From contig WFTN01000126.1 of assembly GCA_015485455.1 (NCBI GenBank), forward strand, positions 1 through 8,950: DNA of 8,950 nucleotides. Direction: 5' to 3'. The notes beneath the pieces are model-generated. The model was not told the origin of the DNA and ran no database searches. It worked only from the letters and a program-made list of their open reading frames with translations. The position numbers and the translations under genes were made by a program. The stretch comes from Planctomycetota bacterium (GTDB lineage Bacteria; Planctomycetota; GCA-002687715; DRQF01). Positions within the stretch are counted from its first letter, which is position 1. Each line of letters starts with the position of its first letter. Shown piece after piece: positions 1-7,249 of this stretch.

Positions 1-1599
1 GCCATTGGCATCCACCAAATTCGCTGTCAACGACAAGCTGCCATCGTTCAAGGAAGATGCATCGACTGTGTAGCTGACAGTTGCACCGGGGTTCGCGGCA
101 ATTGGGGATGAGGTCACGGAGTTAGTACCGTCGCTCAAACTGATTGTCGCCGCATCCGTGGCATCCGCTCCTACTGGCCAAACCACATCCACTTGAACCG
201 CGGCCACCGAACTTACGTTGATGACGCTGAGAGCATTTCCTGCACCGCTTGCCACCACCGTACTTGTTGGGTTGCCGGGAACAACCGTGTCCTTGGTGCC
301 AGCTGTACCGACAAACACACTGGAATTCCGTGACGTGTCGCTGGTATTGACTGTGACTGCGATGGCCCCTTCATTGAGGGTCGTTCCATCGATATTGACG
401 GTCATGGTCGTACCTGGCACGACGGCTATCGAGGTCGAGCTCGGATTATTGACGCCATCACTCAGTTCAACAGTGAAAGTATCAGTGGCATCTGCCCCTG
501 CTGGCCAAGTAACATTCAGCTGAACTGAGCCCTCATTGCTGATGTTGATAATGTCAGCGGCGTTTCCAGCCCCAGCGGCAATCGCCGAAGCGGTGGGGGC
601 AATGGGGGCCACTGTATCCTTCAACGACGCCGTTCCTGTGAACGCCCCGGTATTGCCGTTGGCATCCGTCACATCGACGGTCAATGAAATATTCCCGTCC
701 GCCAACGATGAAGCATTGACGGTGTAACTCACCGTGGCCCCTGGATTGACAGACAAAGAGGCAGAGGTAACAAGAGGATTGCCACCGTCGCTCAAACTAA
801 TCGTTGCTGTATCAGCAGCATCTGCGCTTGCTGGCCAAGTTACGTCGACCTGAACAGTCGCTTCACTGCTGGTATTGATCACGCTTGGATCATTGCCGCC
901 GCCCATGGCAACCAAAGCTGCTGTTGGCAACGTCGGAGCCACAATATCCTTCAATGCAGCAGCCCCATTGAATGCTGTGGTATTTCCCGCAAGGTCAACG
1001 ATATTGACCGTAACGGAAACAGCGCCGTCGTTCAGCATGGAAGCATCAACGGCGTAAGTCACAGTCATTCCAGGATTCGCAGCAAGCATGATGCTGGAGT
1101 TCTGATTGCTCCCGTCACTCAAAGTGACCTGGGCTTGATCCAGAGGATCGGCCCCAGCCGACCAAACAACATCAACCATAACGGAAGATGCCGTGGTACT
1201 ATTGATCACATTCGGCCCATTGCTGGCACCGGCTGCAACTGAAGCAGTCGATGGAGCTGTTGGCGCAACCGTGTCTTTAACTGGCAAGATACCCACAATA
1301 AGCGCTGTATTTCCAGATGGCTCAGTCACAGTGGCCGAAAGAGAGAGTGTTCCATCTGCCACGGCTGAAATGTCCATGGCTGGGAAAGTAACTGCTCCAC
1401 CACCGGCAGGAGCGGCAACTGAACCGCTTAAGATGCCAGCGATATCGATCACTGCAGCCTCATTTCCAGTGGCTGTCGCAGGCCATGTTGCCTCAACGAT
1501 CACAGCGGTTTCAGATCCTTGACTAATGAAGTTCAAGGAGTTGTTAGCCCCGGCAGCGACGTTCAAAGCTGTTGGCAAAATTGGCGCAACCGTATCTTT
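1..1599 (-). repeat. Younger sub-array of closely similar repeats (R12-R16)
   Basis: These last five visible repeats share a Trp motif absent from R1-R11: ATWPA, VVWSAG, VTWPAS, VTWPAG and VVWPVG. R13, R14 and R16 also share (M/V)-x-VDV or VQVDV, TISLSDG, NPGATVSYTV and ASSLxDG in nearly identical form. At DNA level the plus-strand string gctggccaagt occurs near 500 and 831, with close variants near 172 and 1157. This indicates recent duplication or gene conversion in this part of the gene. The array may continue past the left edge. Confidence 0.75.
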
Positions 1600-4500
1600 G
1601 GTCGCAGGATTGCCAACAAATGAAACCTTGTTGCCAAGTGGATCAGTCACTTCGACGGTCAAAGTGAATGGCCCCTCCGCCAAGCCGCTGAGATCAATAC
1701 CCGAGTAGTTCACCAGCCCTGCACCAACAGGAGCACTGACGGATGGGGTACGAATGACATTAACGCCGTCGGAGAAAACCAGAACGACCCCGTCCGCCGA
1801 TTCGCTCTTCGCTGCAAATGCGACCTGGACCACAACTGATCCGACAGAGGCCGTGTTCGCGAAGTCTACAGGATTGGAAGTCCCAGAGGCAACCAAGGCA
1901 ACGGTAGGCGAAACAGGAGCAGTCGCATCCTTGGTGAGACTACCGGCTGATACGCTGCGCGTGTTCAAAGCCAAGTCAGTCACCACGGCACTGATAGTCA
2001 AAGTGCCGTCATTCAGGCTCGAAAGATCAACATTACTGAAAAGCAGGTCGACTGCTGGGTCAACGACCGTCAAGACGGGCAGGGACACAACGTTCAGGCC
2101 ATCAGTAACAGAAACCGCAATCTGCAAGTCTGCCTCCATTCCAGGAACTCGGGCAGCCCTCAGCGTCGCGGAAGTATAGTTGTCAAGAGTGATCGTGTTA
2201 AGAGGTGCTGTGCTCGTCGCCAGAGAGTTAAACACGAATGGCAGTTCGGGAATCTGAGTATCCTTAGATCCCAAGGCGAAAGTGGCACTTTCTTCATTTC
2301 CGGCCGCATCCCGGACCAGGATCGTTCCGGTAACATTGCCTTCCTCCAAAGGACTGGCGTCGATACCAGAGAAGACTGAAGTCGCTGAGCCAGCCTGAGC
2401 CGTCAATGAACCACCGGTTGCGCTCGACGCCCCAGAATTCAAAGTGAGAACCAACGTCTCTGTCCCATCATAGTAAGCACCATAAGTCACTGAAACACTG
2501 GTGTTCCCTTGAGTGGCACTGTTGATGAACCCAGGAGCTGTGCTCGACGATGGCACCAAAGCGATAGCATCGGGAGCAGTCGGCTTGACGGTATCTTTGA
2601 TACCAGGAGTCCCGGATGTCGTGGTCATGTTGCCAGTAGCATCCTCGAGAACATGAACCAAAACGGCAATGGGCCCATCGGGCAAACTGTCGCCTGGAAC
2701 AACAAACTCCATCAATCCGCCCTTGGGAGGAATAGGTGCTGTGGCAGTCGTGAGTGTCACACCGCCGCCAACAAGACTCATTGACGCGGTGTAGCCCAGT
2801 GTGATGTCAGAAGGTAGATTCGCCTCAAGTTTCACCAAGACCTGGCTTGAAGAATTGATCACATGAACGGCGTTGACGCTCGTCGCTTTGATCATACCCC
2901 CAACAGCGTTTGGAGCTTGAGTATCCATCACCCCTGCTGTGCCGTTAAAAGAGATGCTGTTCCCAACCGCATCAACAGTATCGATGCGCAAGAAAACAGT
3001 GCCATCATTCAAGGTGCTGGCGTCAACGATGACTTTCGCACTTCCAGGTGCCGAGCTAATAGCTGTGATCGCGCTGCTCACGATAGAGCCATCAGCGTTA
3101 AAAAGATTGGCAACAAAAGTATCGCCAACCACAGAAGACGCACCGAAGATCACATCGATCTGGACGGCGTTCTCTGAGTTTTGAGTGATTGTGTCTTGAG
3201 GATTGTTCGCTGTGGCAGCGATCGTCGCAGACATCGGATTCGCGGGAGCGACCACATCTTTCTGCGCCGAAATCGGAGTCGAAACTCCCGAGTTCCCAGC
3301 AAGGTCGCTCACGATCACATTGTATCCGATGGCGCCGTCACTAAGAGCTGAAGCATCCACGGAGAACACCAAAACACCGCCGTCGAACCCACTTTGCGGA
3401 GTTGAAACGGCCGACATGGTGGCGTCAAAAACCTGCATCACATAGGAATCGCCAGGATTCACATTGGAACCAAGTTGAACAGTGAAAGACAAATTCGTGA
3501 CATTGGAGGCATTCACCACATTCTGAAGCGTACCGAAGTCTGCCAAACGAGCGCTGGTAGGCAGCGAAAGAGCTGTGTCCTTGAAACCACTCGTGCCGGA
3601 CTCAGTCGTTGCGTTGCCACCGAGATCCTGAGTCGTCACAGTCAATGCGAGACTGCCGTCCGTCAGACCTTGGACGTTAAGACCACCGAAAACAACTGTG
3701 CCCCCACCAGTCGGGATCGACTGCGAGGCGCTCTTGACAGTAGTTGTACCGTCGGAGAGTTGAACCGTAGCTGTTCGCGGATTCGGGTCGGCCAAGAAAT
3801 TGACTTCAACAGAGGCACCGGTCTGAGACAAGCTGTTGACCGTGTTCAGAGGATTCTGACCGGTCACTGGAATAAACGCTGAGCTAATCCCCTGGGGCCC
3901 ACTCAGATCAACAATGCCACCAGTACCAGAGAAGGAAACTCGGTTGCCCGAATCGTCCTCGATAATTGCACTCAAGGTGTATGTTCCATCTGGCAATGCA
4001 GAAGCATAGAAAGGAGCGAAATCGTAGCTTTCGATTCCTTGGGAAATCTTGATTTTTGACGATGTCACGGTAGTACCGCCTGACGTCAAAGCCACTTGGA
4101 CCTGCTCAACATCATTCGTATTCACACCAACGCGGAAGGTTATTCCGGTGAGGACATTATTTGCGTTGGAGGCATTGATTGTTGTTGTTTGCTCACCTGG
4201 GATAGTCAGCACGAACGCGCCATCAATTTCGGAAACGATCGTGTCTTTCGACGCGGTGAACGCAGCTTGTGGAACGCTGTTCCCAGCGACATCGCTGACA
4301 ACGACTTCGAATGTGATGTCGCCATCGTCAAAGGGACTGACATCCAACCCAGAGAAGGCAACAGCACCACCGCCAACAGGAGCTTGCTGGGCCGCCGATT
4401 CAAGCATCTTGCCTGATTCGTCGGTGGCACGAAGAGCGAGCATATCACCAGCGATGGCCGCAGCATCAATGAGAATGTCGACAACCGGTGCTGTTTCGGT

Positions 4501-5223
4501 CAGCCCGTTCACCACATTCGCTGGGTTTTGGGCTGTGGCATTCAAGCGTGCCAAAGTAACTGTGGGCACGGTTGTGTCCTTCACAGCAGGAAGCCCGGTG
4601 TTGGAAGAGTTCTCAGCTGCATCCGCAGTCACGGCAGAAATGGTGATAGGTCCGTCGATCAATCCGGAAACATCAAACCCAGTGAAGGCATTGGTGCCAC
4701 CGGGAATCACATTCTGGGCAACAGATTGAATCATCCCAGAACCATCGGTTGCCAACAGGCTCACCAGATCAGCGGCAGACGCGGTAGAGGCGAAACTCAC
4801 ATTCACCGCTAGGTCAGCTTGATTGTTCAGGTTAACTGTATCCGCTGGACTCGAAGTGGTCGCCGGGAGCTGCACCATTGTTGCAGGCTCAGGCGCCGTC
4901 GTGTCCTTGGAGAGAACGAAACCATACGACGTGGTCGCACTATTGGCGCCATTAGACACAGTGACCAAAAGTTCGATTGGTCCGTCGTTCAATGACGACG
5001 CGTCGATGGGGCCGACGGCAACAGTGCCATTCGCAATTGCGACACCCGAAGCCGTAACTGTATTCGTTCCATCCGTTAAGGTAACTTCAAACGTATCCCC
5101 TGGTGACACATCAGGACCAAAGGCGACTTCGATTTCAACCGAAGTGGCGTTGGCTGCATTGATCACATTTGCGGGGTTTCGTTGTAGATCTTCATCGATC
5201 CCAGCGGAGAGTGGAGCTGCGAT
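1..5223 (-). repeat. Tandem array of 15 complete and 1 partial Ig-like coding repeats
   Basis: The closing K-D-T (or close variant) linker recurs with its Lys codon ending at about 4908, 4581, 4248, 3582, 3261, 2598, 2265, 1932, 1599, 1278, 951, 621 and 294. Variants are VDLSGP near 3911 and MDTQAP near 2928. Spacings are 321-336 bases, i.e. 107-112 codons, very regular. The unit starts near residue 60 and repeats 15 times, and repeat 16 is cut by the window edge about 12 codons short. Repeat 4 (4248-3911) is the most divergent, with extra charged and aromatic residues and no KDT exit linker. The regularity and the conserved LSDG, LNDG and AGN positions fit a chain of similar Ig-like domains. 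The exact Pfam family cannot be assigned by eye. Confidence 0.9.
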
Positions 5224-5385
5224 GCCTCCAGAGACGCTATCGCCCCCTCCGCTCCCGCCACAGGCGGTAAGCAACGTAAATACGGTTGCCAGCAACAAGA
5301 AGAATACTCTTCCTGTATGCGTTCGAGTGTTCGTAATGACCTGATGACTCTTTGTCACCAAGACAGTGCTTTTGGTGTGGTTCAT
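1..5385 (-). CDS. Giant Ig-like repeat lipoprotein, N-terminal part (3' end outside window)
   Basis: The minus-strand frame is open from the ATG at 5400 to position 1, about 1800 codons without a stop, so the gene continues beyond the window. The in-frame ATG at 5383-5385 is preferred because GAGGA lies 8 bases before it; the ATG at 5398-5400 has no visible ribosome binding site. The protein starts with a basic region, a hydrophobic core (FFLLLATVFTLLTA) and a lipobox Cys, then a Gly/Ser linker, so it should be a lipid-anchored envelope or surface protein. The rest is tandem beta-rich repeats of 107-112 residues with recurring motifs: N-x-x-NVIN, LSDG-x-N, LNDG, D-x-AGN, and a closing KDT-x-x-P linker. 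Such arrays are known from adhesins and other extended surface proteins; an adhesive role here is inference. The only cysteine noticed is the lipobox residue. No enzymatic domain is visible in the sequenced part, and the C-terminal end, which may hold one, is missing. Confidence 0.93.
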   Translation of the reverse strand, partial: MNHTKSTVLVTKSHQVITNTRTHTGRVFFLLLATVFTLLTACGGSGGGDSVSGGIAAPLSAGIDEDLQRNPANVINAANATSVEIEVAFGPDVSPGDTFEVTLTDGTNTVTASGVAIANGTVAVGPIDASSLNDGPIELLVTVSNGANSATTSYGFVLSKDTTAPEPATMVQLPATTSSPADTVNLNNQADLAVNVSFASTASAADLVSLLATDGSGMIQSVAQNVIPGGTNAFTGFDVSGLIDGPITISAVTADAAENSSNTGLPAVKDTTVPTVTLARLNATAQNPANVVNGLTETAPVVDILIDAAAIAGDMLALRATDESGKMLESAAQQAPVGGGAVAFSGLDVSPFDDGDITFEVVVSDVAGNSVPQAAFTASKDTIVSEIDGAFVLTIPGEQTTTINASNANNVLTGITFRVGVNTNDVEQVQVALTSGGTTVTSSKIKISQGIESYDFAPFYASALPDGTYTLSAIIEDDSGNRVSFSGTGGIVDLSGPQGISSAFIPVTGQNPLNTVNSLSQTGASVEVNFLADPNPRTATVQLSDGTTTVKSASQSIPTGGGTVVFGGLNVQGLTDGSLALTVTTQDLGGNATTESGTSGFKDTALSLPTSARLADFGTLQNVVNASNVTNLSFTVQLGSNVNPGDSYVMQVFDATMSAVSTPQSGFDGGVLVFSVDASALSDGAIGYNVIVSDLAGNSGVSTPISAQKDVVAPANPMSATIAATANNPQDTITQNSENAVQIDVIFGASSVVGDTFVANLFNADGSIVSSAITAISSAPGSAKVIVDASTLNDGTVFLRIDTVDAVGNSISFNGTAGVMDTQAPNAVGGMIKATSVNAVHVINSSSQVLVKLEANLPSDITLGYTASMSLVGGGVTLTTATAPIPPKGGLMEFVVPGDSLPDGPIAVLVHVLEDATGNMTTTSGTPGIKDTVKPTAPDAIALVPSSSTAPGFINSATQGNTSVSVTYGAYYDGTETLVLTLNSGASSATGGSLTAQAGSATSVFSGIDASPLEEGNVTGTILVRDAAGNEESATFALGSKDTQIPELPFVFNSLATSTAPLNTITLDNYTSATLRAARVPGMEADLQIAVSVTDGLNVVSLPVLTVVDPAVDLLFSNVDLSSLNDGTLTISAVVTDLALNTRSVSAGSLTKDATAPVSPTVALVASGTSNPVDFANTASVGSVVVQVAFAAKSESADGVVLVFSDGVNVIRTPSVSAPVGAGLVNYSGIDLSGLAEGPFTLTVEVTDPLGNKVSFVGNPATKDTVAPILPTALNVAAGANNSLNFISQGSETAVIVEATWPATATGNEAAVIDIAGILSGSVAAPAGGGAVTFPAMDISAVADGTLSLSATVTEPSGNTALIVGILPVKDTVAPTAPSTASVAAGASNGPNVINSTTASSVMVDVVWSAGADPLDQAQVTLSDGSNQNSSIMLAANPGMTVTYAVDASMLNDGAVSVTVNIVDLAGNTTAFNGAAALKDIVAPTLPTAALVAMGGGNDPSVINTSSEATVQVDVTWPASADAADTATISLSDGGNPLVTSASLSVNPGATVSYTVNASSLADGNISLTVDVTDANGNTGAFTGTASLKDTVAPIAPTASAIAAGAGNAADIINISNEGSVQLNVTWPAGADATDTFTVELSDGVNNPSSTSIAVVPGTTMTVNIDGTTLNEGAIAVTVNTSDTSRNSSVFVGTAGTKDTVVPGNPTSTVVASGAGNALSVINVSSVAAVQVDVVWPVGADATDAATISLSDGTNSVTSSPIAANPGATVSYTVDASSLNDGSLSLTANLVDANG
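5260..5385 (-). other. Lipoprotein (type II) signal peptide with LTAC lipobox
   Basis: Counting from the ATG at 5400, residues 26-31 are basic (R, H, R), residues 32-43 form a hydrophobic core, and residues 44-47 read L-T-A-C. The Cys codon is at 5260-5262. The residues after it are GGSGGG, with no Asp at +2, so the inner-membrane retention signal of enterobacteria is absent. This fits signal peptidase II cleavage and export towards the outer membrane. The n-region is unusually long (over 25 residues) from either ATG. Confidence 0.85.
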
Positions 5386-5393
5386 ATACCCAA

Positions 5394-5398
5394 TCCTC
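5394..5398 (-). promoter_or_regulatory. Ribosome binding site deciding the start of the giant lipoprotein gene
   Basis: Minus-strand GAGGA at 5398-5394 stands 8 bases before the ATG at 5385-5383. It overlaps the first ATG (5400), which itself lacks a purine-rich site upstream. This favours Met6 of the longest frame as the true start. The stop codon of the small upstream ORF (TAA, 5402-5400) lies just before it, in the position expected for coupled translation. Confidence 0.55.
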
Positions 5399-5399
5399 A

Positions 5400-5612
5400 T
5401 TAGCAGCGGTTCAGTAGCGCACGAGGTAACAGCACCCACGACGACACCGGCCGCGATAAATCGCTGGCCAATGCAAAAGGTGCTTCTTCTTCCTTCGTCC
5501 GAACTGCTGATCGGTAAGAACTGGCTGTCGCCTTGAGAGCTCCACCCAACTGTTTTGAATAAAAGTAAATTCCTAGCTCATGAACATCCACGAAACAGGC
5601 CAGGTCGCTCAT
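5400..5612 (-). CDS. Doubtful 70-codon ORF in the leader of the giant lipoprotein gene
   Basis: An ATG at 5612 with AGGG 8 bases upstream opens a 70-residue frame. It ends in a TAA (5402-5400) that shares bases with the ATG at 5400 and sits 14 bases before the preferred start at 5385. The layout would suit a coupled leader peptide. Against a real gene: I recognise no family, the peptide has no signal or membrane segment, and its codons include many that look uncommon in the neighbours (CTA, TTA, CGG). It may just be an open frame within a long 5' untranslated leader. Confidence 0.25.
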   Translation of the reverse strand: MSDLACFVDVHELGIYFYSKQLGGALKATASSYRSAVRTKEEEAPFALASDLSRPVSSWVLLPRALLNRC

Positions 5613-5846
5613 GAATAAGACCCTAAACGGTCCGTAAACATAGAGTTAGGAGTCAACGAGGAGAGGTGTTGGATTTGTAGAAAAGTCGCTGAGGGAATGT
5701 CGCAAAAGACGACAGTGCAAGAGCCGCAATTGTAGACAAAGAGCCTCCGAGATGGCGTCGAGGGTGATCGTTGGATATTTGCCCAACAAAATCGAAAACC
5801 CTTCCTCCGTGGAAGTACCCTCAGGTAGTATTCGCCTGTTGAGGTT

Positions 5847-5870
5847 GCGTCATTCCCCCCCGTATGACGC
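5847..5870 (+). other. 7-bp hairpin with seven-C loop
   Basis: GCGTCAT (5847-5853) pairs perfectly with ATGACGC (5864-5870) around a 10-base loop, TCCCCCCCGT. In RNA from the plus strand the loop would expose a run of C able to pair with G-rich Shine-Dalgarno sites, as known for C-rich-loop small RNAs in other bacteria. The function here is inference. On the opposite strand the same bases are a G7 tract. Confidence 0.6.
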
Positions 5871-5876
5871 GGCCAG

Positions 5877-5911
5877 GCGGAGTGGCTCTTGGGCCACTCC
5901 GCATTTTTTTT
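5877..5911 (+). terminator. Strong intrinsic terminator, plus strand
   Basis: A perfect 10-bp stem, GCGGAGTGGC (5877-5886) with GCCACTCCGC (5893-5902), closes a 6-base loop. It is followed by A and eight T residues (5904-5911). The T tract lies only on the plus-strand side: read on the minus strand, the stem is preceded by A8 and followed by CTGGCCGCG, so it is not a proper minus-strand terminator. It could still stabilise the 3' end of the methyltransferase mRNA, which ends 57 bases upstream on that strand. Confidence 0.9.
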
Positions 5912-5968
5912 GCCCCATCCTTGGGCAATTCGTCACGTCCTCTGACATCGTTTCCTGAAGCAACTCAT

Positions 5969-7249
5969 TCAAGTGGCTTCATTCTCGTAACGAAGGAACC
6001 GCGCTTTCATAGGATGCTCATCTTCTTGGTCGCACTGGGCCAAACCAGCTTTGATTAAATGGGCATTGATATTGGTGCGGTTCTTGAGATGAAGATAGGC
6101 TGCAATCTTGTCACCTACGACCACGTCATGCCGGGTGAACACGCGGGTACTCTTGAGCCGCTGGCGCAAGAAATCACGGGCCTGATCCTCATGTTGAGCG
6201 CCAATCCGAATCCCCCGTAAGATGATTTGCCGACCGTCGGATAAGAGAACTTCCCGCCCAGAGATCACGGCTTTGACACCCGAAACGGATTCATCAATGG
6301 CCCCAGGACCTCTCTTGCGCTTCTTAGTCTTGCTCTTTCTCTCGATCACCACGGGGTCACGAAAGACGTAAGGCAAGCCCTTCTGCATTTCCACCAATTG
6401 CTCTCGAGTTGGTCGCTCTTCAACAGAGATTCGATGGAAGCGAATAGCACCGTCATCAAACAAAGGGAAGATAGACAGACGCTCCCGAATCAACTCTTCG
6501 AATTCATGGTTAAGTTCAATTCCCACGCACTTACGTTCCAAATTGGCAGCGGCCAACATGGTAGTTCCTGACCCCAAGAAAGGATCAAGCACGACTTCCC
6601 CAGGGAAGCTGAACATTCGAATCAAACGACGTGGAAGTTCTTCCGGAAACATAGCAATATGGCCAACTTGTTTTTCACCGGCAAACTCCCAATGACCGGC
6701 GAAGTATCGATTCCATTCTTCGGTGCTCAACCGGGACGCGTCTTTCGCTTCTTTACTGGGAGGAGGCGTCTTTCCTGGTTTCTTAAACAACAAGATGAAT
6801 TCATAATCCAACTTCACGACGCCGTTTCTTGGGGTCGGGAATGAGCCCATGACACTCGCTCCCCCGCTGGAATTGCAAGTCGTGACTTTTCGCCAAATAA
6901 TGGAACCCATGTGGTCCAAACCCATGCTTTCCATGGCCCGAACGATTTCAGTCCGAATCGGAATCACTTTGTAGCGCCCATAGCATTCGGCCCGTGCGAA
7001 TTGATCACCAATATTGACGGCCACCCGGCAGCCAGGCTTGATCACCCGTGCACACTCAGACCAAACAAGGTTCATGTCATTGATATAGGTCTCATAGGAA
7101 TCATGAAACCCAATCTGCTGAGAGTCACCATAGTCCTTCAATTGCCAATAAGGTGGTGAAGTCACGATCAAATGGACACTCTCAGAGTCAAGAAAGTCCA
7201 TTCTTCGGGCGTCTGCCCCAAGATAAACTTGATGCTCAACTTCTTCCAT
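5969..7249 (-). CDS. Beta-type DNA methyltransferase (N4-C or N6-A) fused to SNase-like domain
   Basis: The protein should transfer a methyl group from S-adenosylmethionine to an exocyclic amino group in DNA. Numbered from the longest frame (TTG at 7321), the catalytic motif TSPPYW is at 54-59, and the cofactor motif DPFLGSGTT is at 246-254 followed by GIEL at 267-270. Catalytic before cofactor motif is the beta order; SPPY alone does not settle m4C versus m6A. A basic linker (328-338, KSKTKKRKR) leads to a C-terminal domain (about 347-430) resembling staphylococcal nuclease: DGRQIILRGI, a helix with EDQARDFL, and NINAHLIKAGLAQ. Its nuclease residues appear lost (see findings). The ATG at 7249 is preferred because MEEVEHQVYLGADA fits the usual start of the family; ATG 7300 and TTG 7321 are alternatives. 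No restriction endonuclease gene adjoins it, so it may be an orphan methylase. Confidence 0.88.
   Translation of the reverse strand: MEEVEHQVYLGADARRMDFLDSESVHLIVTSPPYWQLKDYGDSQQIGFHDSYETYINDMNLVWSECARVIKPGCRVAVNIGDQFARAECYGRYKVIPIRTEIVRAMESMGLDHMGSIIWRKVTTCNSSGGASVMGSFPTPRNGVVKLDYEFILLFKKPGKTPPPSKEAKDASRLSTEEWNRYFAGHWEFAGEKQVGHIAMFPEELPRRLIRMFSFPGEVVLDPFLGSGTTMLAAANLERKCVGIELNHEFEELIRERLSIFPLFDDGAIRFHRISVEERPTREQLVEMQKGLPYVFRDPVVIERKSKTKKRKRGPGAIDESVSGVKAVISGREVLLSDGRQIILRGIRIGAQHEDQARDFLRQRLKSTRVFTRHDVVVGDKIAAYLHLKNRTNINAHLIKAGLAQCDQEDEHPMKARFLRYENEAT

Larger units (their letters stand above)
5740..5911 (+). ncRNA. Candidate small RNA ending at an intrinsic terminator
   Basis: The plus strand contains ordered helices: an outer stem GAGGGT/ACCCTC (5760-5765 with 5817-5822) enclosing GTTGG/CCAAC (5770-5774 with 5783-5787) and CTTCC/GGAAG (5801-5805 with 5811-5815). 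Next come CAGG/CCTG (5822-5825 with 5835-5838), a 7-bp hairpin with a C-rich loop (5847-5870), and the terminator at 5877-5911. No gene on the plus strand precedes the terminator, since everything to the left is coded on the minus strand. This is the usual look of a trans-acting small RNA. The 5' end is a guess because no clear promoter was found. I recognise no known family: 6S, tmRNA, SRP, RNase P and GEMM motifs were looked for and not seen. Confidence 0.45.
5613..5968. other. Intergenic region without a recognisable protein gene
   Basis: This 356-base stretch lies between the 3' end of the methyltransferase gene and the leader of the giant lipoprotein gene, both on the minus strand. It should carry the promoter for the lipoprotein gene. 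A minus-strand TTGACT lies at 5656-5651, but no convincing -10 hexamer follows at 16-18 bases, so I do not call a promoter. The segment from about 5740 to 5911 is rich in short inverted repeats and ends in a plus-strand terminator (listed separately). The plus-strand ORFs crossing it read through the terminator stem and are not credible. Confidence 0.6.

Noticed and set aside
4206..4484. Minus-strand 92-codon ORF inside the giant gene
   Set aside because: It lies in another frame of the same strand within a clearly coding repeat region; a frame shadow.
218..5344. Many plus-strand ORFs (e.g. 218-523, 875-1057, 1754-2179, 4049-4729, 4823-5344) with similar Val/Ala/Thr/Ser-rich peptides
   Set aside because: They are antisense to the giant minus-strand repeat gene. 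Their similarity and regular spacing come from the repeats being read backwards; they lack ribosome binding sites and coherent domains.
5401..5640. Possible c-di-GMP (GEMM) riboswitch in the leader of the giant lipoprotein gene
   Set aside because: Such switches often precede surface protein genes, but the conserved GGGCAAACC and GGACGCAAAGC-type segments are absent on the minus strand.
5628..5656. TTGACT as a -35 promoter element for the giant gene
   Set aside because: No acceptable -10 hexamer follows at 16-18 bases; TATGTT lies only 8 bases away.
5735..5770. Resemblance of CATCTCGGAG on the minus strand to the 3' end of 6S RNA
   Set aside because: Only about ten bases match, and no partner 5' strand or central bubble could be found around it.
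5752..6058. Two plus-strand ORFs (5752-5958 and 5864-6058)
   Set aside because: Both read through the stem and T tract of the terminator at 5877-5911, and the second overlaps the methyltransferase 3' end. They show no recognisable domain.
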